From UBA6183 sp964603255 (GTDB lineage Bacteria; Bacteroidota; Bacteroidia; UKL13-3): a DNA stretch of 64,000 nt. Shown here piece by piece: positions 53,056 through 61,353 of the stretch; position 1 is the first letter of the stretch, and every line of letters starts with the position of its first letter. Location of the stretch: the NCBI GenBank assembly GCA_964603255.1, contig CAZRVA010000001.1:19550-83549 (forward strand), read 5' to 3'. The notes below the pieces were generated by a model. That model did no database searches, was not told the origin of the DNA, and saw only the letters and a list, made by a program, of their open reading frames with translations. The position numbers and the translations under genes were made by a program.

Positions 53056-53526
53056 TTACTCAATCACTTCTTCAACCCTGATACCGGCTGCTTTTACGTG
53101 CATTAAAGTATCATCGCGCATGTTTTGTTCTAACTCAAACCTGTAAAAACCTTGCTGCGGAAATTTTACTTTTCTAAATGCAGGAAACTGATAATCGTAC
53201 AAATCGCCTAAGCCACTACCCAACCATTTTCCGCTTTCGTTGGCCAATTTAATTTCCACCCTGCGTTGGTCTGTTTTTTTGTCGGGGTTAAGTGTGTGTA
53301 CCAACATAAAAATATTGCTGTACTTGTAATCGGAACTTACACGTAGGTTTACATATACATTGTACAACTTGGTGGTATCTTTTATACGCACATCAAAAGG
53401 TACTCGGTTTTTGTAATACCAAGCATCCCCTTCAATGGTTTTGTTATCATCAAACACCCTTCCCGGATCGCAGGCCGTTACAACAAACAATGTAATTATA
53501 CCAAGTATGGTTAAAGCTGGTTTCAT
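53056..53526 (-). CDS. gldH: Gliding motility lipoprotein GldH
   Basis: 156 residues. A lipoprotein signal MKPALTILGIITLFVVTAC is followed by the family pattern DPGRVFDDNKTIEGDAWYY, FDVRIKDTTKLYNVYVNLRVSSDYKYSNIF and the C-terminal FELEQNMRDDTLMHVKAAGIRVE. GldH is needed for gliding and surface-protein movement in Flavobacterium. A longer frame with the same stop is only the antisense-looking shadow of the ricT tail, so the ATG at 53526 is chosen. It starts just after the ricT stop (53528), in a holB-ricT-gldH run. Confidence 0.88.
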   Translation of the reverse strand: MKPALTILGIITLFVVTACDPGRVFDDNKTIEGDAWYYKNRVPFDVRIKDTTKLYNVYVNLRVSSDYKYSNIFMLVHTLNPDKKTDQRRVEIKLANESGKWLGSGLGDLYDYQFPAFRKVKFPQQGFYRFELEQNMRDDTLMHVKAAGIRVEEVIE

Positions 53527-53527
53527 A

Positions 53528-55054
53528 CTATGCCGGTGGATTGTTGTTTGGTGTATTGTTATTGCCTCCGTTATTGTTGTTATTACGGTTGCGGTTATTG
53601 TTACGATTGTTGCGATTACGGTTTTGGTTATTGCGTGGTTGACCATCACCTTCTCTTGGCTCGCGTGGTGCTAGTGGCTCTCTTGGTTCGCGAGGAGGTT
53701 GTGGTGGTCTTGCCTCTGCTCCTTCGCGGTTATTCGGTTGATTGCCCTCACGTGGCTGACGATTGCGATTGTTGTTGTTACGATTTCTGTTTTCGCGGTT
53801 GCGGTTATCGTTTTGTTCGCGTGGTTCGCGTGGTGTTTGTACGTTTTCTGCACCTTCACGATTAGCGGGTGTATTTACATTACGAGGTTCGCGGTTGCGA
53901 TCGTTGTTATTTCTATTTCGGTTATTGTTGTTGTTATCTCTGCCACGACCTTTATTTCGTTTTGATGATGATTTACGTTCATCTAAACGAGTTAAACTAT
54001 CAACGCCCATGTCGTTTTGGAAATCCAAATCAACTTTTATCACTTCTTTTTTCTGAACAACCAACTCCGGTTTAACACCATCTCTATTTTGTTCCATGTA
54101 TGCTTTTACCTCGTTTACCTTAAGGCTCAGCCATTCGCCACCAAATTCTTGCATTGGGGCAAACCACATGATACGTTTTAAAATATCGGTTTTAACTTGT
54201 CGGTAAGGACCATTAGCAAACTCAAGCACCAAATTATCGCCTTCAGGAAAATCTTTCCATGCTTCAAGGTATGCATCTAACTCAAAGTTTAAACAGCATT
54301 TAAGTTTACCACACTGGCCTGATAATTTTAACGGATTTAATGACAAGTTTTGGTAACGAGCTGCGTTGGTATGAACCAATTTAAAATCGGTTAACCAGGT
54401 ACTGCAGCACAATTCACGACCGCACGAACCAATAGCACCCAAACGGCCAGCCTCTTGGCGATAACCAATTTGGCGCATTTCAATTCGCACTTTAAACGAG
54501 TCTGCCAAACGTTTAATCAACTCACGAAAATCTACACGTTCTTCTGCGGTGTAAAAGAAAGTTGCTTTACGTCTATCGCCACGATACTCCACATCGCTTA
54601 GTTTCATTTGCAAACCAAGTTCCATTGCAATACTACGGGCTTTGTACATGGTTGGTACTTCAAGCTCTAAATTTTCTTTATATCTGGCCTCATCATTTTC
54701 ATTGGCCCTGCGTAAAATTTTTGGAAACGGATGAGTTTCGTAATCGGTAATACCAGCCTTTTTAAGTTGCAGTTTTACCAGTTCACCTTTAAGCGCTACT
54801 TTTCCAATATCAAAACCACTCTCACTTTCAACCACCACCAACTCGTTGTTGGTAATATCTACATTATTTACATTTTGATAAAACTCTTTGCGCGTGCCCT
54901 TAAACCTTACTTCAACTATATCGAAAGGTTTCATATAGGCCGGTAAATCCATGTCTACCAACCAATCAAACGTATTTAATTTGTTACATCCACCGGTGCT
55001 GCAACCTCCGCTGCTACATCCTCCGGTACTGCATCCTCCTGATCCACAACCCAT
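53528..55054 (-). CDS. ricT: PSP1-domain protein, RicT/YaaT-like, with Cys-Gly N-terminus and Arg/Asn-rich tail
   Basis: 508 residues, well above the roughly 280 of Bacillus RicT. The PSP1 core spans about 40-330. It holds a conserved cysteine set, SCGRELCCSTW (Cys211, 216, 217) and GQCGKLKCC (Cys248, 253, 254), which in RicT binds an iron-sulphur cluster. In Bacillus the Ric complex steers RNase Y. The first 23 residues contain cysteines at 3, 8, 13, 18 and 23, an exact five-residue period of Gly/Ser/Thr-Cys units. The last 140 residues are disordered and almost all Arg, Asn, Glu, Pro and Gly, likely an RNA-binding or phase-separating tail. Lies between holB and gldH. Confidence 0.85.
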   Translation of the reverse strand: MGCGSGGCSTGGCSSGGCSTGGCNKLNTFDWLVDMDLPAYMKPFDIVEVRFKGTRKEFYQNVNNVDITNNELVVVESESGFDIGKVALKGELVKLQLKKAGITDYETHPFPKILRRANENDEARYKENLELEVPTMYKARSIAMELGLQMKLSDVEYRGDRRKATFFYTAEERVDFRELIKRLADSFKVRIEMRQIGYRQEAGRLGAIGSCGRELCCSTWLTDFKLVHTNAARYQNLSLNPLKLSGQCGKLKCCLNFELDAYLEAWKDFPEGDNLVLEFANGPYRQVKTDILKRIMWFAPMQEFGGEWLSLKVNEVKAYMEQNRDGVKPELVVQKKEVIKVDLDFQNDMGVDSLTRLDERKSSSKRNKGRGRDNNNNNRNRNNNDRNREPRNVNTPANREGAENVQTPREPREQNDNRNRENRNRNNNNRNRQPREGNQPNNREGAEARPPQPPREPREPLAPREPREGDGQPRNNQNRNRNNRNNNRNRNNNNNGGNNNTPNNNPPA

Positions 55055-55150
55055 GTTGTTATATATATTTTATAATACAGTAATAAAAAACTTAGACCCG
55101 GGTTACATCAAACCTAAACCATAGGCCAATTGCCTTGCACAAAACGTGCG

Positions 55151-56281
55151 TTATGCAGCACGCTGTTTGTCCAACAGCCTGCCAATATACAAAGAAAGAT
55201 TTAAAAAGGTTATTTTCAAATCGGCATTGCGCTCCAATTGCATGGTACTGCGATTAATCTCTTGCACAATTGGGGTAATGTTTTCTTCGGTTAACGAGGC
55301 GCTAAATCTTTGAATAAAAGCAGTTTCCTGCTCGTTTAAGCGCAATAATTTGGGATCGCCAAACTTAAACACAAAGCTAGACCTAAGCATGTGCTGACAA
55401 TAAATGAGGTAACTTTTTAAAAACTCCCTTCCTTTACCAGCCGAGGCTTCAACCCACGAGGTTAGTCCTTCAATTTCTTTACGTGAGTTGTAACATAAAC
55501 GCATCCAGGTGGTAAACATATCGAAATAATTTGCGTGCCCTGCTTGAATTAAACTACTTGCCTGCACCAAGCTACCTTCAGAAATGCGAGCTACTGCACC
55601 TGCCAATTCCGGTGTTGCTTCAAATTTTTCAATCAGATACTGGGTAATTTCATCTTCATGTAGCCTAGGTATGCGCATGGTTTGAGCACGAGATAAAATA
55701 GTAGCAATAACTTTATCAGCATCTTGAGCTACTAAAATAATTAAAGTTTGCTCAGGTGGTTCTTCCAATAATTTAAGCAAGATATTACCCTCGGTGCGCA
55801 TGTATTCGGGCAACCAGATAATTACTGTTTTGTATTTGGCCTCGTATGGTTTTAAACCCAGTTTACGAATGATATCGCGGCACTCTTCGGCAGTAATATT
55901 TCCTTGTTTTTTTCCTTCAGCGTCTAAGCTTAAAATCCATTCCAACTCGCTTAGGTATGGGTTTGATGTAAAAGCCTCGCGCCATTCGGCAATAAACTCG
56001 TTACTTAGTTTTTTCTTTTCTATAGCTATGGTAGGAAAAGTAAAATGCAAATCGGGGTGTACCAATTTGCTAAACTTTACACATGATGCACAAGTTCCAC
56101 AACTATCTTCTTCTGTTGCATTTGGGCAATTAATGTATTGCGCATAAGCAACAGCCAACGGTAGTGCACCAACACCTTCTGCACCTAAAAATAGCTGCGT
56201 ATGACTGATACGGCCGTTTTTTACCGTTTGAATTAACTTATTTTTTATGTGTTGTTGACCAACAATTTCTTTGAATTGCAT
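55151..56281 (-). CDS. holB: DNA polymerase III subunit delta'
   Basis: Clamp-loader subunit. 376 residues starting MQFKEIVGQQHIKNKLIQTV. It has the AAA+ fold with a degenerate Walker A (FLGAEGVGALPLA, no GKS/T), as expected for the non-ATPase delta' wrench. The zinc-binding CxxxxxxxxCxxCxxC region follows (CPNATEEDSCGTCASC). The helical collar domain occupies the C-terminal third. It is upstream of ricT and gldH on the same strand, 96 bases from ricT. Confidence 0.92.
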   Translation of the reverse strand: MQFKEIVGQQHIKNKLIQTVKNGRISHTQLFLGAEGVGALPLAVAYAQYINCPNATEEDSCGTCASCVKFSKLVHPDLHFTFPTIAIEKKKLSNEFIAEWREAFTSNPYLSELEWILSLDAEGKKQGNITAEECRDIIRKLGLKPYEAKYKTVIIWLPEYMRTEGNILLKLLEEPPEQTLIILVAQDADKVIATILSRAQTMRIPRLHEDEITQYLIEKFEATPELAGAVARISEGSLVQASSLIQAGHANYFDMFTTWMRLCYNSRKEIEGLTSWVEASAGKGREFLKSYLIYCQHMLRSSFVFKFGDPKLLRLNEQETAFIQRFSASLTEENITPIVQEINRSTMQLERNADLKITFLNLSLYIGRLLDKQRAA

Positions 56282-56509
56282 AATTTAAGTGTGTAAAAAT
56301 AACGCAATGCCTTGTGGGATGAAAGAAAAAGTTAGGTATTGAGGGTGCCTGTTGGTAAATATTTGAAAATTAGCCGTTTTGTATTCTCGTTTACTCATCA
56401 TGGAATTAAGCAGATGTTAAATAAAAGTGAATAAAATGAGGTACCAACATTAAACTTAATCGTATTAATAGTATTCAATTTGTACTACCCAACCAAATCC
56501 AAAACAACT

Positions 56510-56677
56510 ATGGAACTCAAAACTATCCAAATCATCCCTGAGAACTTGTTCTTAATTGACGACTTTGAAACAGAGGCAAGTCAAGATGTATTTGATGCTA
56601 TTGCAGAAGCAATCAATGCTACTGATAACAACGACTTATCACAAGATAATCAACCAAAGAAAAAGGTCTCAAAATAA
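56510..56677 (+). CDS. Small acidic ORF whose stop lies in a terminator loop
   Basis: 55 codons from ATG at 56510 (MELKTIQIIPENLFLIDDF...). It is acidic in the middle (ETEASQDVFDAIAEAINATD) with a basic KKKVSK end. I do not recognise it. Its last five codons form the 5' arm of a strong terminator and its TAA is in the loop, so its mRNA ends right after the stop. It may be a genuine small protein, a peptide precursor or an sRNA with an incidental frame. A poor promoter-like TCAATTTG is at 56475-56482. Confidence 0.4.
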   Translation: MELKTIQIIPENLFLIDDFETEASQDVFDAIAEAINATDNNDLSQDNQPKKKVSK

Positions 56678-56693
56678 TTTTTGAGACCTTTTT
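56660..56693. terminator. Bidirectional rho-independent terminator
   Basis: Perfect 15-bp stem, 56660-56674 with 56679-56693 (core AAGGTCTCAAAA / TTTTGAGACCTT), loop TAAT. It ends the small plus-strand ORF and can stop minus-strand transcripts from rpoN. Confidence 0.85.
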
Positions 56694-56707
56694 TATTTTA
56701 ATTTCCA

Positions 56708-57001
56708 CTAATAATATAAGTATAATTTGTAATTGCCGGGTAACTTGGAATTATGTGATTTTTGTGGGAAGACTTTTAAATTTTGAAAATGAGGTATGTA
56801 TTCCATTTTGTATTCTTTTAGAATAGAAATTATTCTACTTTGATTAGCACCCATTCTGAATCTTCGGAATGCCATGACTTTTAGCTCGTTCTTATTATTG
56901 TCTTTTATCCTCGTTAACCTATGCACAGATATCTTAAAACAAATCGAAAAATAATATTTGGGGTTGCCACCCCAAACCGGCAATACTTTTTGTCTTGACA
57001 C
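56708..57001 (-). CDS. Doubtful ORF overlapping structured intergenic DNA
   Basis: 97 codons from a GTG, ending 14 bases before the bidirectional terminator. The first 25 codons run through the perfect hairpins at 56957-57011 and are unlikely to be selected as protein. The part from an internal ATG (MAFRRFRMGANQSRII...) is basic and unrecognised. It may be the decayed 3' end of a lost gene. Confidence 0.15.
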   Translation of the reverse strand: MSRQKVLPVWGGNPKYYFSICFKISVHRLTRIKDNNKNELKVMAFRRFRMGANQSRIISILKEYKMEYIPHFQNLKVFPQKSHNSKLPGNYKLYLYY

Positions 57002-57011
57002 AAAAAGTATT
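56957..57011. repeat. Two perfect adjacent hairpins
   Basis: TTTGGGGT/ACCCCAAA (56957-56964 with 56969-56976, loop TGCC) and AATACTTTTTGT/ACAAAAAGTATT (56982-56993 with 57000-57011, loop CTTGAC). The second is a 12-bp perfect stem. They are part of a 210-base run of paired sequence downstream of rpoN. Confidence 0.7.
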
Positions 57012-57023
57012 CAAAAAAGTCAA

Positions 57024-57167
57024 GGCTTATGATGTTTTTACTACAATCTACAGCGCCTGTTTTTGCTCCGCAATCCAAGCCATTTCGCTACGCTTCATTT
57101 CTGGATTGCTTACTAAACCAAACACTCAAACAGTCACCTTGATTGTTACGTAAAATCATCATAGGCC
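57024..57167. repeat. 144-nt nested imperfect palindrome (repeat or RNA-like element)
   Basis: Outer arms GGCTTATGATGTTTTTAC (57024-57041) and GTAAAATCATCATAGGCC (57150-57167) are complementary at 16 of 18 positions. Nested inside, in the right order, are ACAATC/GATTGT (57043-57048 with 57141-57146), CTGTTT/AAACAG (57057-57062 with 57128-57133) and GCAATCCA/TGGATTGC (57070-57077 with 57102-57109). The whole can fold as one long rod with internal loops. Possible identities are a MITE-like or REP-like mobile repeat or a structured RNA in the rpoN 3' region. Bases 57168-57261 show nothing further. Confidence 0.65.
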
Positions 57168-57261
57168 GGAGAGAGTCCTTCAAACATTGATTAATATAAA
57201 CGCGTTTTTTTCTTTATATCTGTGTACTTTATACCTAATTGTTAAGTTGCGGAAATACATT

Positions 57262-58740
57262 TTAGATTTCTTTTCTTAATCTAGCTACAGGAATATTTAA
57301 TTGCTCGCGGTATTTAGCTACAGTTCTTCGGGCAATGTTATAGCCTTTTTCTTTTAGTATTTCCATCAAACGCTCATCCGGTAGTGGTTTACGTTTGTCT
57401 TCCGCTTCAATGGCATCTTTCAAAATTTTCTTCACCTCACGGCTACTTACCTCTTCACCTTCATCGTTGGTAATGCCTTCACTAAAAAAGAACTTTAACG
57501 GAATTACACCAAAATCTGTTTGTACATACTTACTGTTAGCTACGCGGCTAATGGTTGAAATATCTAACCCTACTTTTTCGGCAATATCTTTTAAAATCAT
57601 GGGCTTCATTTTTGTTTCATCACCCTCTAAAAAATATTCGTATTGATGGTGTAAAATGGCATTCATGGTAACCAATAACGTGTGTTGGCGTTGCCTAATG
57701 CTATCAATAAACCAACGTGCGCTATCTAACTTTTGCTTGATAAACTGCACGGTTTGTTTCAACTCTTTGCTTGGGTTTGGATTTGCATCATACCCTTTTA
57801 ACGTTTCCATGTAATTGCGGCTAATTCGCAAATCAGGAGCGTTACGTGCTGTAAGCTGCACCTCTAAATGTCCATTGTTATCAACCAAAACAAAATCCGG
57901 GTTGATGTATTGAGGTTTACTTGAAGAAGCACTCTCTCCGGGCTTAGGATTAAGGTGTGTAATTACCGTAATGGCCTCTTTTAAATCGGCATCAGTTATT
58001 TTATACTGTTTAATTAATTTATCGTAGTGTTTCTTGGTAAAATCTTCAAAATCGTTGCGCAAAATATTTTCGGCAAGTACTACGCCTTTTTTATCATGGT
58101 TTTTGCGTTTAAGTTGAAGCAACAAACACTCTTGCAAAGAGGTTGCAGCAATTCCTGCGGGATCTAACGATTGAATTTTGTGCAAACAAACTTGCATTTC
58201 TTCCATAGTTGCCTCCACGTTTTGGCCAAAAGCCAAATCGTTTATAATAGCATCTAACTCCCTGCGTAAATAACCGTCATCATCAATAGTACCAATTATT
58301 TGTCGGCCAATTATTTCCTCTCTTTCGTTGGCTGCAATAGCCACAAATTGCTCCAATAAACTTTCATGGAAACTTGCCGATTCGGCAAACGGAATATCTT
58401 TTCTGTCCTCCTCATCACCTTCATCACTTAAATGAAAACCCTCTGAATCGTAATCGTCATTTACATATTCTTTTACATCAAAAGTATCATCTTCTAAATA
58501 ATCTTCAACCGACACATTGGCTTCCGCCTCGGTACCTTCGGCAATTTCAACCTCGTTTTCAACCTGCTCTTTAGGTGCTGCATCCTCATCATCACCTTTT
58601 AGCAAAGCCGGATTTTCAATCAGCTCATCATCTATACGCTGCTGTAAATCAACCGCATTAAGCTGTAACAATTTAATAAATTGTATTTGCTGTGGAGATA
58701 GCTTTTGAAGCTGCTTTTGTTGTAATCCTTGCTTTAACAT
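57262..58740 (-). CDS. rpoN: RNA polymerase sigma-54 factor
   Basis: 492 residues. N-terminal glutamine-rich activator-contact region I (LKQGLQQKQLQKLSPQQIQFIKLLQL), an acidic region II (about 45-135), core-binding domain with DPAGIAATSLQECLLLQL, the HTH region (MKPMILKDIAEKVGLDISTISRVANSKYVQTDFG split here only for sense) and the C-terminal RpoN box IARRTVAKYREQLNIP. It directs transcription from -24/-12 promoters with enhancer-binding ATPases. Divergent from asnS with about 106 bases between. Confidence 0.95.
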   Translation of the reverse strand: MLKQGLQQKQLQKLSPQQIQFIKLLQLNAVDLQQRIDDELIENPALLKGDDEDAAPKEQVENEVEIAEGTEAEANVSVEDYLEDDTFDVKEYVNDDYDSEGFHLSDEGDEEDRKDIPFAESASFHESLLEQFVAIAANEREEIIGRQIIGTIDDDGYLRRELDAIINDLAFGQNVEATMEEMQVCLHKIQSLDPAGIAATSLQECLLLQLKRKNHDKKGVVLAENILRNDFEDFTKKHYDKLIKQYKITDADLKEAITVITHLNPKPGESASSSKPQYINPDFVLVDNNGHLEVQLTARNAPDLRISRNYMETLKGYDANPNPSKELKQTVQFIKQKLDSARWFIDSIRQRQHTLLVTMNAILHHQYEYFLEGDETKMKPMILKDIAEKVGLDISTISRVANSKYVQTDFGVIPLKFFFSEGITNDEGEEVSSREVKKILKDAIEAEDKRKPLPDERLMEILKEKGYNIARRTVAKYREQLNIPVARLRKEI

Positions 58741-58846
58741 AATGGTGCTTTACTAAAAATTATGCCAATCTTTGTTAAAGTACGTAAACACTAGTATGTA
58801 AATATTATTATTTTCGCACTTTCTTATCAGCTAACAAAAGTAACAA

Positions 58847-60361
58847 ATGTATATTAAAGATTTAAGCAAATACGAAGGCCAGGAAATTACCCTAAAGGGT
58901 TGGGCAGCCAACAAAAGAGAGAGTAAAGGCTTAGTATTTATTATTTTACGTGACGGAACAGGACTTTGCCAATGTGTGGTAGATGCCAATAGTGTAAGCG
59001 AAAATATTTTTAACGAGGCCAGAAAAGCAACCCTGGAAACATCGTTAAGTATAACCGGTAAAATTGTTAAAGATGAAAAACAAATTGGTGGATACGAGCT
59101 ACAAGCTACAAATATTGAATTGATTCAGGTTGCAGTTGATTACCCAATTGCCAAAAAAGAACATGGTGTTGAGTTTTTGATGGACAACCGTCATTTATGG
59201 CTACGCAGCCAGCGCCAATGGGCAATTATGCGCATCCGTAATACCATCATTTTTGCCATTCATAAGTTTTTCCAAAGCGAAGGATTTATACAAATGGATG
59301 CACCAATTTTTACTGGAAACGCGGTAGAAGGTACATCAACTTTGTTTGAAACTGATTTTTATGGCGACCCTGCATACCTTTCTCAATCGGGGCAATTGTA
59401 TGGCGAGGCGATGGCTTTGGCACACAACAAAATTTATACTTTCGGACCAACTTTCCGTGCCGAAAAAAGTAAAACACGCAGGCATTTATCCGAATTTTGG
59501 ATGATTGAGCCAGAAATGGCTTTCCATGATATTTTTGATAACATGGATTTAATTGAGCGTTTTTTACGTGCAGTAGTAACCGAAGTTTTAAATACCAACA
59601 AACCCGAATTAGAACTTATTGGTAGAGATACAGCCATACTTGAAAACGTGGTTAAACCTTTCCCGCGCCTTACTTACGATGAGGCTGTTAAAATTATAAA
59701 AGGAGAAGTTGATGTAAATGGTGTAAACGCAATTACCAGCTTAGAAAAAGAATTGGCCGAGGTTAAAAACGCAATTGAGGCAACCAAAAAAGAAATTGCT
59801 GAGCGCGAAGAAAAAATTAAAACTCCTGGTATGAAAAAAGGAGAAATTGGTTTTAACCAAGCAAAAATTGACAAGTTAAAACAAGAGCTTTCTGACTTGG
59901 AAGAACAAGAAAGAAACATACCGGGCTGGTTAAACAGCGCACGTAATTTTGAGTACGGTAACGATTTTGGTGGTAGTGATGAAACTGTATTAACTCGTTT
60001 GTTTGATAGACCAATTATGGTATACAACTGGCCACATGAAGTAAAAGCATTTTACTTAAAACGCGACCCGGATAACAGTAACTTTGCACGTGGTGTTGAT
60101 ACATTGGCACCTGAAGGTTATGGTGAAATTGTTGGTGGTGGTGAGCGTGAAACCGACTTAAGTTTATTGATTGATAAAATAAACGAACATCAATTACCAA
60201 TGCAAGCTTTTGAATGGTATTTGGATTTGCGCAGATATGGTTCAGTGCCACACTCTGGTTTTGGCTTAGGATTAGAGCGCTTGGTAACTTGGGTATGTAA
60301 ATTACCACATGTTCGTGAAAGTATTCCTTTCCCACGCATGTACGGACGCTTGATGCCTTAA
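58847..60361 (+). CDS. asnS: Asparagine-tRNA ligase with a coiled-coil insertion
   Basis: Class II synthetase charging tRNA-Asn. 504 residues: N-terminal OB anticodon domain (ITLKGWAANKRESKGLVFIIL), motif 2 FRAEKSKTRRHLSEFWMIEPEMAF region and motif 3 GFGLGLERLVTWVC. Compared with the usual 465 residues there is an insertion at about 295-360 rich in Lys and Glu (LEKELAEVKNAIEATKKE, KIDKLKQELSDLEEQE), a coiled-coil hairpin known from Bacteroidota AsnRS. Its stop overlaps the next start by one base. Confidence 0.95.
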   Translation: MYIKDLSKYEGQEITLKGWAANKRESKGLVFIILRDGTGLCQCVVDANSVSENIFNEARKATLETSLSITGKIVKDEKQIGGYELQATNIELIQVAVDYPIAKKEHGVEFLMDNRHLWLRSQRQWAIMRIRNTIIFAIHKFFQSEGFIQMDAPIFTGNAVEGTSTLFETDFYGDPAYLSQSGQLYGEAMALAHNKIYTFGPTFRAEKSKTRRHLSEFWMIEPEMAFHDIFDNMDLIERFLRAVVTEVLNTNKPELELIGRDTAILENVVKPFPRLTYDEAVKIIKGEVDVNGVNAITSLEKELAEVKNAIEATKKEIAEREEKIKTPGMKKGEIGFNQAKIDKLKQELSDLEEQERNIPGWLNSARNFEYGNDFGGSDETVLTRLFDRPIMVYNWPHEVKAFYLKRDPDNSNFARGVDTLAPEGYGEIVGGGERETDLSLLIDKINEHQLPMQAFEWYLDLRRYGSVPHSGFGLGLERLVTWVCKLPHVRESIPFPRMYGRLMP

Positions 60362-61353
60362 TGAAATCAATATCCCTAATTATAGCCCTGTTCATTTTTA
60401 GTATCACCCCATACACTGCAATTGCAGATGGCGGTGATACTACCTATATTAAAACTTTTAAGCGTAAGTACAACGTACAGTTTAACTCGTGGTTAACAGA
60501 TATTGATGTGCTTGTAAACCCAATAGGAAAGGACAAAGATTTTGGGATAAAACTACAACCAAACGTAAAAGGTCAGGCTGGTTTTGCGTTTGGGTTTAGA
60601 CATTTTACTGTTGCGCTTGGCTTTCAGTTACCAGGTACTGAAAGTGATGAAAGAAAGCGCGGAAAAAGTCAGTACTACGATTTTTCATTCGGATACTTTC
60701 AACGCAAATTTGGTGGCGAAATTTATTACAGGTATTTCCAAGGCATGCAACGTGGAAGAAATGATTTTACAACCGCTACCATCAGACCAGACATTTATGT
60801 TTCTAATGGTGGGTTTAACTTTTTTTATGCGGCCAACCACAAAAAATTCTCGATGCGTTCGGCATTTTCGCAGCAAGAGCAACAAATAAAATCTGCCGGC
60901 TCTTTTTTGTTGTTAACCAATTTTCAGTTCAGAAACTTACTGGCCGACTCATCTATTATTGCTCCAATTATTGACAATGAACCTAACTTTTCTGACTTAG
61001 CAGGATTAAAACAAATGCGTTTTATTACCTTTAGTTTAAGGCCAGGTTATGGTCATAATTTCTTATCAAAAAACGGCAGATGGTTCTTTTCTCCATCAAT
61101 ATTTTTAGGTTTTGGCAGTGGTTGGTACACCTCACAATCAAACATAGGTTTTAAAACAGGCTTGCCAATAGATGCCGCTTTTCACGCCAAAATATTTGCA
61201 GGCTACAACCACCCCAAATGGTACATCAGCGCATTTTATGCCCACGATAGCAATCTTAACATTTTTAAAAGTAGTTTTGTTAACCTGAACACACGTAGCG
61301 TTGGTATAAACCTTGGCTACCGAATAAACAGTATAGGTACAAAATGGCTTTAG
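60361..61353 (+). CDS. DUF4421-family outer-membrane/periplasmic protein
   Basis: 330 residues with a signal peptide (KSISLIIALFIFSITPYTAIA). The mature part is strand-rich with amphipathic, aromatic-ended segments (FGFRHFTVALGFQLPG, FGGEIYYRYFQGMQ, RSVGINLGYRINSIG) and resembles the Bacteroidota DUF4421 family; an outer-membrane barrel is likely. It is coupled to asnS by an ATG overlapping the TAA, and it overlaps the next gene by 10 bases. Confidence 0.78.
   Translation: MKSISLIIALFIFSITPYTAIADGGDTTYIKTFKRKYNVQFNSWLTDIDVLVNPIGKDKDFGIKLQPNVKGQAGFAFGFRHFTVALGFQLPGTESDERKRGKSQYYDFSFGYFQRKFGGEIYYRYFQGMQRGRNDFTTATIRPDIYVSNGGFNFFYAANHKKFSMRSAFSQQEQQIKSAGSFLLLTNFQFRNLLADSSIIAPIIDNEPNFSDLAGLKQMRFITFSLRPGYGHNFLSKNGRWFFSPSIFLGFGSGWYTSQSNIGFKTGLPIDAAFHAKIFAGYNHPKWYISAFYAHDSNLNIFKSSFVNLNTRSVGINLGYRINSIGTKWL

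Noticed and set aside
53527..53649. A 41-residue Thr/Ile-rich N-terminal extension of gldH
   Set aside because: It lies within the ricT low-complexity tail in another frame; the lipoprotein signal at 53526 is the expected start.
53530..54075. Several plus-strand ORFs opposite the ricT tail, rich in Leu, Val, Cys and Tyr
   Set aside because: They are antisense shadows of the Arg/Asn-rich low-complexity coding tail; composition follows directly from the repeat codons.
57024..57167. An integron attC site
   Set aside because: The size fits, but I do not see the RYYYAAC/GTTRRRY core sites at the ends, and no integrase or cassette array is nearby.
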